64,000 nucleotides of DNA, taken from NCBI RefSeq assembly GCF_019649055.1, contig NW_026570315.1, positions 186,001 to 250,000 of the forward strand, written 5' to 3'. Below, piece by piece: positions 1 to 12,159 of the stretch. The notes beneath the pieces are model-generated. The model did no database searches. It was not told the DNA's origin and saw nothing but the letters and a program-made list of their open reading frames with translations. The position numbers and the translations under genes are program-made. The stretch is from Paramacrobiotus metropolitanus (lineage: Eukaryota; Tardigrada; Eutardigrada; Parachela; Macrobiotidae). How positions within the stretch are numbered: position 1 is the first letter of the stretch; every line of letters starts with the position of its first letter.

Positions 1-877
1 GCTGCAGAATGGTTCATTTTCAGATATACTGCACTTGCTTGGTACCAAAAAATTCCTTAGAATTTTATCTTTCTTTTTATATCGTTCTCTTGTGAATCAA
101 GAACAACTAAAACCTACCAGAACGATTCTAAAGTTTCATGATTTGGCAGCTGCAGCCGTTGTGCTTCTCGCCACTGCCATCGAGGGTGGTTGCTATATCG
201 CAGACGTCAACGGTAGGCATTACGATATCTCAGCCTTCTACCGTCAATCCTACCGTCAAACGGTCCGGTAAGGGTACGCCGTGATGACGTGCAAGAGCCT
301 ACCGTATATCGTACCGTCTATCGTGGGTCCATTTTGTGTTGCGATAAGAATCTATTGTCCGGGTTAACCCGGACAAACATACGCGCAAGCCGTGAAAACG
401 GGCGCGGTTTTGCATACTTTGTGTGTAAATGCACGCTGAATTCGGTGTAAGTAAGTCCCTGATGCGCCTATGCGCAATTACTATATTCATAAGCATGTAA
501 ACAATTTGTTAGTACGTGTGTTTGGACTTCAAAATGATGTTTTAACGCATATCCATCAATACGCATAGTACATAGTACGCTGTACGTACGTTTTCAAACT
601 AAGTTTTTTTTAAATTTTATTACCCACTAGCAAACGCAGATATTCATAATTACTCGCTAATTTCCACAACGCATAGACACTGACATATACATATTAATAA
701 TAATACTAACGTAATATAAAACAAACGTAGTATATACCGCTAGAGCAGCCGTTAATTAGACCGAGAGTTGGATTTATTGGTTCACACAGCGCAGGCGCTC
801 GAAATAATGGCAATGTCAAAGTATTTGATAGAATTGTTAAAAACAACCAATACCACTAATTGTAAGTGTGGGTAAAT
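1..877. other. Intergenic AT-rich DNA
   Basis: I see no supported gene here. The short open frames carry no recognisable domain. The only notable texture is runs of small palindromes around cgtacg and acgcat near positions 540-600, and a generally AT-rich composition. Confidence 0.5.
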
Positions 878-1389
878 TTACTCCCACTTCATGGACGCTA
901 AATCCGTCAGAGAGATACGGCATTTGCCTTTCCCCGCATCTTGTTTACTCTCTCCGCCGTATTTCTCACGAATGAAAGCCAACAGCTCGGGTGGATAGAT
1001 CAGTACGATTTTGTCGTTACCCTCACATCTGACAACTTTCTCCACATGCTGTTAAATAAAAATTGATTTTAAAATTTCATTTCAAAACAATATTTAGCCA
1101 AGCGCTCTAATTAAAATAATTACCAGAATTTGTCGCGCCAAAGCTTTGTAAACTTGAAATCGTCGCTGCTTGTCGGTTTTGCCACTCATGGCCGCTTTTT
1201 CAATGAACGATATCATACCATCCAGAAAGGTCAAACTAATGAACATTAAAAACGGCTTTTGCATGAACTGTATAAAATTTTAAATATTTTAACTCACTCT
1301 CGCACGCGAACGGCGGTTTCCAGTAAATCCTTCGCGAAGGAAGGAAAACTTATGTGCAGTTCGGGAATTAAGGTGTGACTTAGTTTTCT
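878..1389 (-). CDS. Last three exons of an unrecognised spliced host gene
   Basis: Three minus-strand exons join with matching phases: exon A 1,389-1,298, exon B 1,235-1,124 and exon C 1,048-878 ending in TAA. Exon A follows an acceptor ttttatacag and ends at donor GTGAGT; it leaves two bases (GA) that complete a GAT codon with the first T of exon B. Exon B ends at donor GTAATT in phase 0, and exon C follows acceptor tttatttaacag in phase 0. The introns are about 62 and 75 bp. The peptide is a well-mixed globular sequence of roughly 120 residues (for example KTDKQRRFQVYKALARQIL in exon B and IVLIYPPELLAFIREKYGG in exon C). I do not recognise the family. Upstream exons are not visible between 1,390 and 1,970. 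Splice signals with consistent phase and absence of stops make a real gene likely; the function is unknown. Confidence 0.6.
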
Positions 1390-1971
1390 CTGTATAAAAA
1401 GTATATGCGGGCAAAACGTTTGAAATTGTGATCCCGTTGCAGATCGAGATTATTTTATAAATAATAGAAGTGAGCTCGTCGGTTAATTTACTGGGTCACT
1501 GCTGATAGGTGAAGTGGTCACTGCACATTTCTTGTGACAGTCTGTTCATGTGCATCCAACTTCTTCAAGAAATAATTACTAATTGCGCCCTGCTAGACAC
1601 AAATTCCTAGTGATTTGGTAGCTGTCCCGGAATCAATTGTTCGCTAAAAATTGTTTTTCAGAATAGTTTGCCTACACTGAGCCTTCGGTTGCACTGCTGT
1701 ACTAAAAGTCTGTATAGTATACAGTACCTATATATTATACAAGCCGAGCACGGATATTACGCGCACGTGTACTTTATAAAAATGGTTACGCATATCCATC
1801 TACGCATAGCTCATTCGGCTTTATCGGTGTAACTATATTTATAAGGTCCACTGAAAAACAATATGAAATGGCCGATAATAATTCAGAAATTGCGCACATA
1901 ATATCTTTTACACAAATTAGACAATAATTATAGCTCTTTGTAAATAAAAGCACACTTGCAGATATGCAACT
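1390..1971. other. Intergenic or intronic DNA
   Basis: I see no supported gene. The stretch may include upstream intron of the minus-strand gene ending at 878, but I could not find a further exon with good splice sites. Confidence 0.4.
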
Positions 1972-3036
1972 ATGGTGCGGGACGGTGATTCAAAAGCCTG
2001 GAACGCAATCAAATATATCTACGCTGCTGGCATTAAATATGTCCGATATCTGCTAGACAAAAACCATTCCATAAAATCCATAAAAAAACGACTGGATACT
2101 GCGAGAAACGGTAGACTGATCAGCGGTGCAAGCGTCAAAGGTCGCGGGAAATTAACGGAAAAATTTGTAAATCAAGTAGCGACTTATATTGCCCACAACA
2201 TACGGACTACAGCTGAAAACGACGGAAGCTTGGCCGATTTGCGCAAGGCTGTATGGGCCGTTTTTCATCATAAAAGCTCGTCGAATGATAAGCCTGACCA
2301 CAGGTAATTTTTACTTTTTTAAAACTGGTAAACGATAGTTTCGGTTTTAATGTTCTGTAAAATTAGAAAACACTGAACGTTAAATTCTTTTGTGCGGTTG
2401 AATAAATAATTAACGAGCAGTCTTGTGGTTTAGTTATTGTCCTGATGGACAGAAAACTTGGTGCGGATACAAAAGGTGGCAACATTCTGGACAACTCGGA
2501 GAATATAAGCATAAAAACGTTGTGCCAAAAGAGTTTATGAATGCACTGATCCCAATTTTTGATCACATCACCACCGACGAATATATGGGACATTTGCTTC
2601 ACAATTACTCCACTTCGCTGAACGAATCGTTCAATGGGCTGATATGGCAGTTCTGCTCTAAGTCCACATTCAAGACACGGCAGTCGGTACAGACAGCGGT
2701 CAATATTGCAACATTGTTCAGGAATGATGGCTGGGACATGCTATGACGGAGCTGTACTCTAGATTAAACATCGTGAAGCCAAAAGAAAGCACAGCTTATT
2801 TTCAAAATCAGGATAAAAAGCGCGATGTCCAAGTTCAAAAACGAAAGAGTGCGCATCTCCAAAAAGAAGAAGAACGGAGTGCAGAACGTGCAAGACGGCT
2901 TGAAATAGAAGCCGCCGAAAGAGAAGAATTTTTACTTCCAACAGAAAGCAAAAAGCGACGCTCGGAAACGTCTGTTCCCAGTAAACGACGAAAGACGAAA
3001 GTGGATAAAGCTTATGACAGTGGGGCTTATGATTAG
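1972..3036 (+). pseudogene. Mutator-like (MULE) transposase remnant with one intron
   Basis: The first exon (1,972-2,303) is open and ends at CAG|GTAATT; the second starts at 2,434 after tgtggtttag, so an intron of about 130 bp is inferred. Across the junction the protein reads into YCPDGQKTWCGYKRW, followed by HKNVVPKEFMNALIPIFDHI and NYSTSLNESFNGLIWQFC. The CP-x(4,5)-WC-x-Y block and the NESFNxxIW block are typical of the Mutator-like transposase domain found in many animals. After about 2,743 the frame shifts by one base and continues as a basic, coiled-coil-like tail rich in Lys, Arg and Glu with a likely nuclear localisation signal, to 3,036. The catalytic N-terminal part is not present, so this is a partial, broken copy. 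Terminal inverted repeats were not found. Confidence 0.6.
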
Positions 3037-5270
3037 CTTTCCCTAAGATGTGCACCTTTGCATTGCTCATTGTCCGAATGGCATGTTGTGTTTGACTTCG
3101 CCTAATTAGCGCAATAAAAGCCGCTATCAATAGCTGAGTAATCACACCTTTCGATGATCGCACGCTCTTACACAGCGCCGACCAGTGGTCAGAACTGGTG
3201 TGGTGGCACTGCAGGCGTAAAAGTGGTAAAGCCGGCAAAACCGCGGAACAAAAGAAGGTTCTTCGCCACGTTCTGAAAAATTTTCCAAAAATGACTTCTA
3301 AACTCAATAACAATTTTCAAAGATGTCAGAAAATTCTGACATTTGATCAGAATTGAGAAAAATCATTTCCGAGAAGAATTGTGTAGCGCTTTTGAGAAAA
3401 ATGTTTGTGTATTCTCTAAAAATAAATGAAAGTAACTTTGGGTGTCAAAAAGTTTGTTTTTTTCAAGAACGGTTAAGTTTTTTGGAAAAAACGCTCCACA
3501 GAACTTTAGTCATTTTAGCGGAACACATCGCTACGCTTGAAAAAAAAAATTCAGAAATCTTCTTGAACTGTTATTGCTTCCGGAAAATAACGGCTTTTGA
3601 TCGATGACTTTTACATTTTAAAATTGTCTAAACAATTTCAGACTTTCAATGTGTATAGTGAAAATATCATAGTGTTAGATCAGATGTGTAGTTATTATGC
3701 AGCACAAGCGCACGCATTGCGCCAGCGAGAATAGTCAAAAGAGGTCGAAATCGGTATAATCTCTTCTTAAATCCATAAGAGGCTCATTATCTAATGCTAA
3801 GTCTAAGTAGCTACCGGAAATCCACTTCAGCAATGGTCGGGTACAATAGCCGAAACTCAGACCGAATATTATCTGGGGCATTAATTTGGTTTTCAAAAAT
3901 TTTGCACAAAAACACGGATATGTTAGTTCCAATGAACTTATCTTCCTATATATTTCGTACACATCCATCTGCACAGGATGAGTTATCCAACGATGAAAAG
4001 CGATTCGCAACAGAACTTATGGGATTGGGCCCGGTACATAGCGCCAAATTCGGGTACATACACGGGCACTTTCACTGCCGCGCACTCCTAAACACTTTTC
4101 TGCGTTGCTTTATGACATTTTTTAGCCAAAGGATTTATATTCGTAAGGCGCTCTCAGAGTTGATGTTCGGAGCTGTTTCGAACAGAATTTCAGAAAAGAC
4201 AGCTTGAACTATGAGAGACTTTGTTCGGGAACATAAAACTGTTCGGAAGAGCTAAGTTTGAGAAAGCGCTGAACAATTGCAAAAGGACAAAAAAAGACAT
4301 CGAAAAAAGACAGTTTTTTCATGTTCGGGTTGGGCGGTCCCCCCGCTACTAAAAAGACATGTTCGGAGGATCCAGCCAATAGCTTTCATCTGACCACTGT
4401 GACGCACATAGGGATGCGATGTACCATTACTATTAGTATATGAATAAGGATATCCTGTATTACATAGAAGTTATATTACATTTTGCACAAAAACACAGTT
4501 CTTTTCTGTTTAGTTTGACTGCGGTGCAATATTTTAAAATAAAATAGCTGCTGATTAAACCAAACTGCTTGACTCCCATTCTTGGACTTGTTATTTTGTT
4601 AGTTTTACGATAACTTGTTTTTTATTAATTTTAATTTTGCGATGGCATCCTGAAATCCCGATCCGATCGTCATACTGAAAATGACGTTCGGGATCAGAAT
4701 TGCGAAGATCCGTTATAAGTCTGTGGAATTCCCAATAGCGGCGGCGAGTAAAATTAAATGGTCGGATGTACTATTCCCGATGAATAACACTGTTCGGGTT
4801 CGCTAACAACGCTTTTGCAAGGGCTGGAAAGGCTAGCAAAGTGGACAGTTTCTTCTTAACGATATCTTTTTTCGAAAGCTAACTGGCAGCTTGTGGTATT
4901 TACAGTTTTTGAAAAAGATTCAAAATTATTTCTTTGATCAAGGGATTGCAAAAACTGTTAACAGTCCAAAGTTAACGTTACGCCGGATTAAAACAAATGC
5001 GTGCACTGTGCGCTTACATCGTACGTACATCGTATTTTTCATTAGGCGTAGAAATTTGAAGGAGAAAATTATGTGTTCCCGCAAGTCCATAACTATGAGC
5101 GAGCTGCTTAAAATGAACAAGTTTCAGAAAGACAAGAAAACTTGTTCGGTTCGGTATATTGTTTTGAACAGTTTGTCTTTGAATCTGTCTTTCGCTGTTC
5201 GGTCTTTTTCTTTTTTGTTCTGTCTTTTGAGCGAACACCAACTCTGGGAGCGCCTATAGGCGTGAAATTT
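3037..5270. other. Intergenic DNA without supported genes
   Basis: I find no open frame with a recognisable domain. The region contains many runs of A/T, repeated words such as gttcgg and ttcggg between 4,200 and 5,240, and a poly-A tract near 3,540. It could be old mobile-element debris but nothing specific can be assigned. Confidence 0.4.
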
Positions 5271-5672
5271 GTTTGCGCGCGCAACATCCGTTTCGGAAGT
5301 TATCAATGAAATAAAATTCCAAAAGCTTAAACGCGCGGAGATGTACCAAAAGTTTCATTATGAATCGATGCTCTTCAAACTTTGCATGAAAACACACATT
5401 ACTAAAAAGATCTTTTTGGTGCCGAACCAGTTTTCTACCATTTTTTTCAAATTTCGTAAACGAATTTCAAAAATTTTAACAATTAACTTAGAATTAAAAA
5501 AAAGGTAGAAAGCTGGTTCGGTACCAAAACGATCACCATAGTAATGTGGGTTTTCGTGCAAACTTTAAAGAGCATCGGTGCATGACGAGACTTTTGGTAC
5601 GCCTCCGCGCGTTTACACTTTTGGAACTTCATTTCACTAATAAATCCCGAACCGGATGTTGAGCGCACAAAC
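5271..5672. mobile_element. Foldback / MITE-like inverted repeat element
   Basis: A left arm (about 5,271-5,455) and a right arm (about 5,495-5,672) are imperfect reverse complements. Matching landmarks are gtttgcgcgcgcaacatccg at the left end and the complement of cggatgttgagcgcacaaac at the right end; aaacgcgcgga against tccgcgcgttt; gatgctcttcaaactttgca against its complement; and ggtgccgaaccag against ctggttcggtacc near the centre. The spacer is short and AT-rich. No transposase is encoded. The structure fits a non-autonomous foldback element or a folded pair of a larger repeat. Flanking target duplications were not identified. Confidence 0.6.
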
Positions 5673-6596
5673 AGTTTTTTCGGCTGTTTATACAAATCCT
5701 TTGGCTGCAAAATATCATAAAGCAATGCAAAAAGGTGTTTAGGAGTGCGCGGCAGCGAAAGTTGCCGTGGTTGTATACAATTTTGGTGCTATGTACTGGG
5801 CCAAATCCCTTAACTGCCTGTGTTAAGCGCTGAATAGAAAATGAGATAAAGCTCAGTCGAATTAAAAGAAATACAAATTTTTGAATTTTTCTGGCTGCCT
5901 AATTTTTTTTTATTTTAAAGAGCCGAAATTTTAAAGTAATTCATGAAATTTGAAACGGGAACTTCTCTTAACCTTCCAATTACTGCCCAAATAAAAATCA
6001 TGTTAACTAAGATTCTGCTTTAAAAAAATTTATTTACAGGTTCAATTCAAATTTAAATTTGCACTTTCGAATGGATTCCTAAATTTTCCTGGTTAATTTA
6101 ATAACAGTTATTTTAAAAGCACTATGCAATTCATTTTCTAAACAGAATATGAAATTAATTGTATAATATTAATTCTTGGATAATTCTGCATCTGCGTTAT
6201 TCATCAGTAATGCAGGTAATACGTACGTAGTAGACATATCTGTGTCCCGCTATAAGGAACAAATGTGAGAGAAACTCGAGGAATAAAATGAACGTTTTAA
6301 TAGGAGTGTGGACAATATACCACATGCTACATGCATCGGAAAATGTGCAAAAAATATTAAGACATAATTACAGATATATTTTCAACTATCGCAAAATATG
6401 TTGAAATATAGTCAGGAATATGAAAAGGATTATCTAGAATATTAAATACATTCAGGAAAATGTAAAACTATAATAAGAAATATTAGTGAAAATTTTTAGA
6501 AACATTTGAACGTATTTAGAAAATTTCCCCGTTTCTACGTTCTCAAGCAGTGGTTTCATAAAGCACATGAAACTATGCATATAAAAGATATATCGT
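5673..6596. other. AT-rich intergenic DNA
   Basis: I see no gene. Around 6,340-6,520 there is a repetitive AT-rich texture (recurring words like aatatg, gaatat, ggaaaatg), but no clear unit length. Confidence 0.4.
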
Positions 6597-7095
6597 GGTG
6601 GCGACTTGGGTGAAGCGGGTCCGAGAACCCTCAGCACTTCAGTTCACGGCATACTGTGTATATGTGGTACATATCGAGGTGCCGACCTCAGGGACCCAGT
6701 TCAAGGTTGCCGAGTACTTAGTTCGATTCAGCACATCACACTGTGCGTATATGGTACATGTCGTGATGGCGACCTTGGGGATCCAGTTCGAGATCCCCGA
6801 GTACTTCAATTCGACTCAGCTTGTCAAACTGTTCAGGAATCACCATGCAAATCGATGGCGACCTAAAGGTCACTGGTAGTTCGGTTTCATCGAACCCTCA
6901 ACATGTCTTGAGTTAGGAACGCAGGCGAGCGAAGCGTGCCCTCTTGTTAAGGAAATCTTGGCGGCGACCTCGCGAGGTTTGGGGTCCCCGAGTACTTCAG
7001 CCTGACTCAGCCCTTCAAACTGTGCATATAATGAGAAAATCTTGGTGGCGACCTCGGTGACCTGTGTTCGAAGTCCCTGAGTACTTCATTTGAAC
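6597..7095. repeat. Diverged tandem repeat, about six units of 83-105 bp
   Basis: A core word close to tggcgacct recurs at about 6,599, 6,682, 6,766, 6,853, 6,960 and 7,048, each followed by a gttcgagatccccgagtact-like block (for example at 6,788) and in most units by a gactcag and gtgcatat-like block. The units are strongly diverged from each other, so the array is old. It has no open frame of its own. Confidence 0.6.
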
Positions 7096-8002
7096 TTCGA
7101 AATAATTCCTCCTTTTTTTGACCATTTCAAAATTCCTCCCTCCCTCGCTTCAAAAATTCCTCCCTCTTTTTGACCCTGGCCACCGTGTACGATTTTTCTA
7201 TCTTTTGATATGGGTTTTAAAAGATTATTAATAAATAAGTACCATCCCAACCGTGTCAAATTCGACATGGTATTTTCAGTTGACCAGAACTGACCCGCGG
7301 GTGTTTATTTCTCTAAACTTTGTTTCACTCTTCCACAAAGCTTGACAATAACTTCCTTTCTAATTTTTGTGGTAATTGTCTGATCTGAAGGTAAGTGTAG
7401 AGAGAAGCAAGATCTCCGGGAGCCCGGTTTGGTCATTTTTGACCATGTTTGGTCACCCTCCAGACCTCACGGACATGGTGGGGCTAACGACTTAATAGTT
7501 CAAACTGCAGTTTAACATCTCTTCTTTGATACAAAACCATTTAAAGCAACCTACGACCATAACAACGAACTATACAGAAGAAGTTCTCCACCATGTCGGT
7601 CTAACACACATGGTGTGGAACGGGTTAATTAAACGAAAAAAGCCCTATGCTCAACCACAAGGCATATTCCAGCGGTGTGCGTCTTAAATCGGAAAGAACG
7701 CGATTGTCTTTTAAATGAGCGTTTTTATCCTTTTGTATTGTACCGTAAAATCCGATATTAACGCCCTGGGCGTTTATTTTTTCGAGAGACTCGGGAGGGG
7801 GCGTTTATTACGGGGGGGGGGCGTCTAATTTTTCGAATGAATAACACGCTCATGATGTGTCAGTTTTAACGAGGTTATTATGTATGAACATTATGCATGG
7901 CCAATACCGTTAACACATTAAATTAATGGAAAACTGCATATATATTGGCAAGAGTTTCTACAATATACAGTGGGCCAAACGCTCCGAATCCGCTTATACA
8001 TA
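7096..8002. other. Intergenic DNA, low-complexity purine/pyrimidine patches
   Basis: I see no gene. A pyrimidine-rich repeat (cctcccTC and ttcctccctc words) lies at 7,110-7,170 and a G-run at about 7,790-7,830. Confidence 0.4.
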
Positions 8003-8165
8003 GGCCTTGTCCCGAATTCGAAGCGAATCTCGTTGCGATACAGCAACTCCACCTCGCGAGGTGGCTTCGCGTACCGTATTTGTAGGCATGGCCACTGCAT
8101 ACAGCCATCTCGTGCGGTCGAGCAACCGTACCATAGCGAGATTCGCTTCGAAATCGGGACGAGGC
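8003..8165. repeat. Short foldback inverted repeat
   Basis: The left end ggccttgtcccgaattcgaa and the right end, read as its complement ggcctcgtcccgatttcgaa, are near-perfect inverted repeats. They continue inward through gcgaatctcg for about 50 bases per arm, with more mismatches towards the centre at about 8,080. The arrangement suggests a small foldback element or a hairpin-forming MITE. Confidence 0.6.
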
Positions 8166-8395
8166 CATAGTGCCACATGTTATGCGGCATCTGCCAGATT
8201 TTACCACTTGCCAGTTGCCAAAGTCTCCAGTTTTTATCGCATGCCATGCCACTGCCAGGTTTTAACCCTGCCGGCGCAAGACTACAAGACGTTAAAATTT
8301 TATTGGTTTAGTTATTAGACAGTAATTTGCACATCACTTACAAAAAACATTATAACACAAAGTAAACAGCATTTAAACCATCAAAACGTGGAATA

Positions 8396-10200
8396 GTGGA
8401 CGTCACAGACAGCGCATTCCAGCGCTGTAATTCTATACTAAGACGTTGCATCCAGGACTCTTATGATCGTTTTTCTCCAGAAGCATCCTTCAAACGTTTT
8501 CCTAGCTCACTTAAAAATTTCATACAAGCTGGGCCGCCGACGCCAAAAGTCTCGAAAGCTAAAGGGACGAAGTCGTACTCCGGTGCCAGATATTCGTACT
8601 TTCGGCACTTTTCTTCTTCCGATTTCCTGGCAGCTTCTCCGGCTTTAATGCTGCTGCTGATGACGTTAGACAAGGCCACGGTGTCAACACATGTCACGTC
8701 CCAGGCAACTGCGACACACCATCCAGCCGGCGATCATCCTCGTCGTTGGTCCCTCTCGGTTCTAGTACGGCCGGTATAATGGCGGTAACTAGGCTTCTCC
8801 GAAATACTTCGTTCAAGGATCAGTGACGAAAAAAACGTCCAGCGCTCTTCTTACACGAAAGTCCATGGTGGCCGTACTGGTCGACAGGCAGACGGCAGTC
8901 AGCGCAAAGATGGAGACTGCAAATTGGCGCGCCGACACGTAGTCCAACTACTACACGGAAACTCTCGTCTGACATCAACGTTCCGAGTGAAGGTACAGGG
9001 AGGGCGTTCAGCCATTTGCCCGATTCCGGCCGCGCAACTGCAAGCAAACGCGCACAATGTGTAACATCATTTACATACAAGATTGTGATATCTTCGCAAG
9101 CTTTTTTGACCACAGCGGCGTCCCTCACTTTCTGCGTTTTTCGTTGGTTTTCTGAAGGTAATTCAGCACCCGATGCTGCTTGCCACAACTGGTGCACCAA
9201 GTCAAGCCTCTCCGTTCTAGGGGCGATGCTCGAAACTAGAGACGATGTGGCATAAACCGAAGCCAAACAGGCTGAAGTCGCTAGTTCTGCCACAAGCCAA
9301 ACTCCCAGCCCGCCACTGAAAACAGGGAGCGAAGCCTGTGCCCAAGTAATGCCATCCATTTTAACGTTCGCTATTGTTTCTAGCGCCGATTTTGCTGTAT
9401 TATCGAAGATATTCAGTTCGTTACTGCACAACCAAGTTGGGCTTGGTCGTAGTAAATAATTCATTTTGGGAATACAAATACAGGTGCGCAAAAGAAAATA
9501 AGCCTGGTGTGCAGGCAGAATACTTAGCTTTGAGGACAGTCTCTGAAGATCTTGTGTCCTTTTAACGATTGCGTTCGGAATCGCGGCCTGCAAAAGGGGA
9601 GCACCGAGCAATACCAATTCACTTTCTGTAGGTTGTAGGAATTCTGGGTAACGATTGACAAATGTTTGTCGCGCAGTTTCACGATCTTCTACAGTACCAC
9701 CGAAAATAAAGAACTCGCATTTTAGGAGATTTAACTCCAAACCGTACTCACTGGCGGTAGCAATGACCTTAGCTACATCGTCTAGTACGTCGTTCAAACT
9801 GCCACCTATGACACCATCACCCAAGTACCATGCTTTCAGCGGTGACACCAAAGACAATATCAGTAGTAATATGAGGAGGGAAAAAAGTAAAGGGCCTAAA
9901 GGATCTACCTGTGAACGCCAGCCTGTCACAGAGTATTCCATTCGCCAAAAGCTAAACTGGTTGAATTTTGATAACACTGGCTAATGAAGTGAACGTACTC
10001 TTAGCAACTCAGAATGGACGATTTGTAACATTTTATCGCGATGGATCGTCTTAAATGCGTTTCGAAAGTCGAACTTTACAAGGACTCGTACTTCTTCTGA
10101 AGGGGTCGTAAGAAATCGCCTGGCAGTATGTACAAGGTCTCACAGCCGCCGGGAGTGCCAAATCCCAGCTGTTTTTTTCTAAGCTTTTCACCCATCTGCT
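8396..10200 (-). pseudogene. 5'-truncated non-LTR retrotransposon, REL-endonuclease type (copy A)
   Basis: Reading down the minus strand, the copy begins inside the RT domain (LGFGTPGGCETL near 10,180), shifts frame near 10,076 to KFDFRNAF, and then runs in one long frame to 8,820 (385 codons). That frame holds QVDPLGPLLFSL and the catalytic-motif equivalent WYLGDGVIGG, where the usual YLDD Asp-Asp reads L-G-D. It is followed by the thumb region and a CADCR...GHHGLSCKKSAGR zinc-binding block. The endonuclease part has a small deletion around the P-D...WDV motif near 8,700 plus a frameshift; its C-terminal tail (VDTVAL...FETFG...ELGKRLK) is open again to 8,461. The family resembles R2-superfamily elements that end in a restriction-like endonuclease, but the clade is not certain. 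It is inactive: 5'-truncated, frameshifted and altered at the RT active site. Confidence 0.75.
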
Positions 10201-10202
10201 GT

Positions 10203-10266
10203 TGCACTCGCTTAACCATAATTTTGCACTCGCTTAACCATTTTGCATTGTTGCACTCGCTTAACC
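10203..10266. repeat. Short tandem repeat at the 5' truncation point of copy A
   Basis: The word ttgcactcgcttaacca occurs at 10,203, 10,224 and 10,251, with spacing of 21-27 bp. It sits directly upstream, in the sense of the minus-strand element, of the truncated RT sequence. Confidence 0.7.
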
Positions 10267-10700
10267 ACAAGACTACAAGACTACTTACATTGCGTACATT
10301 GCGTATGATGTTGCAAATTTTACGAACGTCAGACAATATTGAAAGTGCTTTATAATTTTTAAGAATTTTTTTTTTCGTTTGACCTTGCAATTTCAAAATT
10401 TGTTTTGTAAGCATGTTATGAATGAAAACTCGACTGTAAAAGTCTTCCCACATATATCTTTCCACATACAACAAAAAAATTATATTTATTACGTATAAAA
10501 AGTATGAAAAAAACAGCACAAGAGAAGTTCGAAAATGGCAATGTGTTAACGGTAATTCGTATTCCAACTTCAAAGGCTTTACTCGTAAGTCTCCAGTCCT
10601 GGTTCTCTTTAAATCGTGTGTCTCCAGCCGTACGCTGTTACCATGCCTTCAATATTCTTGTTCTGGCTGCGGTAAATTATTACAGGGATGGGGAACCCAC
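10267..10700. other. Spacer between the two non-LTR copies
   Basis: No supported gene. The DNA is AT-rich and separates the divergently placed copies A (minus) and B (plus). Confidence 0.45.
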
Positions 10701-11751
10701 AGACGTTCGTGGCCAAAAACCTTGTCCCCGAACCCTGTATTGATTCCAATAGCGACGCAACAGGTTCTTTCTCAAGCCCCTTCTGCGCCATCGACAGTTA
10801 ACCAGGCCGCTGCAGCTGCACCCAGACCATCGCTGCCGAAGGAGCGAATCATCCGCAGGATGCCACATGGCGCCCGTCGGGCCGGAGCAGAGTCATTCGA
10901 GAAAGCCATCAAAAATGTGGTGCAAAACAATGATGAGCCTTACTGGACAACGTCTCCTGTCCTTTGCGTCTCAGGTTTTAGCTGTTCCGGAAAGCTCAAA
11001 TGGCGCCCGCAAAGTTTCGCTTGCCACCACTATTAAACAGGCAGTAGCGGAATTTGAAAGCGGGAAGGAACGTCCTCCGCCAGCTCAAAAAAGGAAAAAG
11101 CCCAAGAAACCAGAAAACCCCAATAGTGAACTGACAAGACGTGTGGGTATGAAGATCGACGATGGCGATTGCTCGGGAGCCGTGCGCATTCTCATGTCCA
11201 CTGACGCCATAGCCGAAACGTCGCATGAGGTTTTGGAAGTTATGACAGCTAAATATCCAGAATCTCCCCTGCTTGCCAGATCTGCAGCCACTGCATAAGC
11301 GCCGCCTGTAACAGCTGATGAAGTGCGCCAAACTATCTCCAGTTTTCGACGAGGTTCCGCTGCGGGGCCGGACGGCCTTTTACCGCAGCATCTCCTGGAC
11401 ATGATGGGGAAAACGAAAGATGATGTGTCAGTAAGTTTTTGCAACACCATGGCCCAACTGTTGGACATTGTCATCAAGGGAAATATTCCTGATCCTATCC
11501 GTCCGTATTTTTTCGGCGCCAAGCTTATTGCTTTGCGGAAAAAAGATGGCGGTCTGCGCCCTATCGCTATCGGTAACACTTTGAGGAGGTTGGCTGCCAA
11601 AGTCATCTGCAGTCGCGTCAAAGTGCGCACCACGACAACACTGCAGCCAAGTCAACTGGGATTCGGTATCAAAGGGGGATCTGAAGCCATTGTCCATTCG
11701 GCGCGAGAATTCTTAAAAAGTGATCCGGACCGCGTGAAAATACTTTTGAAA

Positions 11752-11883
11752 ATGCCGCTACCTTTAATAAGCATCGTAGTACAAGTACAAACTTAGTACC
11801 AAAACAGAACGTCATTATAACAGAAAAACTTCCTCTATGCTATCCTGATAGGGGAGCGTACCCATTACACAAATCGCGTTCAA
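11752..11883. other. About 130-bp insertion within the RT domain of copy B
   Basis: RT coding sequence stops being recognisable after the codons for RVKILLK and resumes at KIDLRNAFN, which in the family follow each other directly. The intervening 130 bp has no open frame. It is flanked by similar words, ttgaaaat on the left and ttcaaaat on the right, compatible with a short imperfect target duplication or a microhomology-mediated insertion. Confidence 0.55.
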
Positions 11884-12159
11884 AATTGATCTTAGAAACG
11901 CCTTTAACTGCATTTCCCGTGCCACCATCATGGAGGTTGCCGGTGCTCATCTTCCCGAATATGCCAGTTATCTGTATACCTGCTACGGTCATTACACCGA
12001 TCTGTATATCGATGATGAAGTTTTGTCTTCACAGAGCGGTGTCCACCAAGGTGACCCGCTTGGCCCACTTTTGTTCTCACTGGGGATACTTTCGATAACA
12101 TCTTCGATCAAGTCTGAATTCAATGCGTGGTTCCTTGACGACGGAACCATGGGCGGGCA

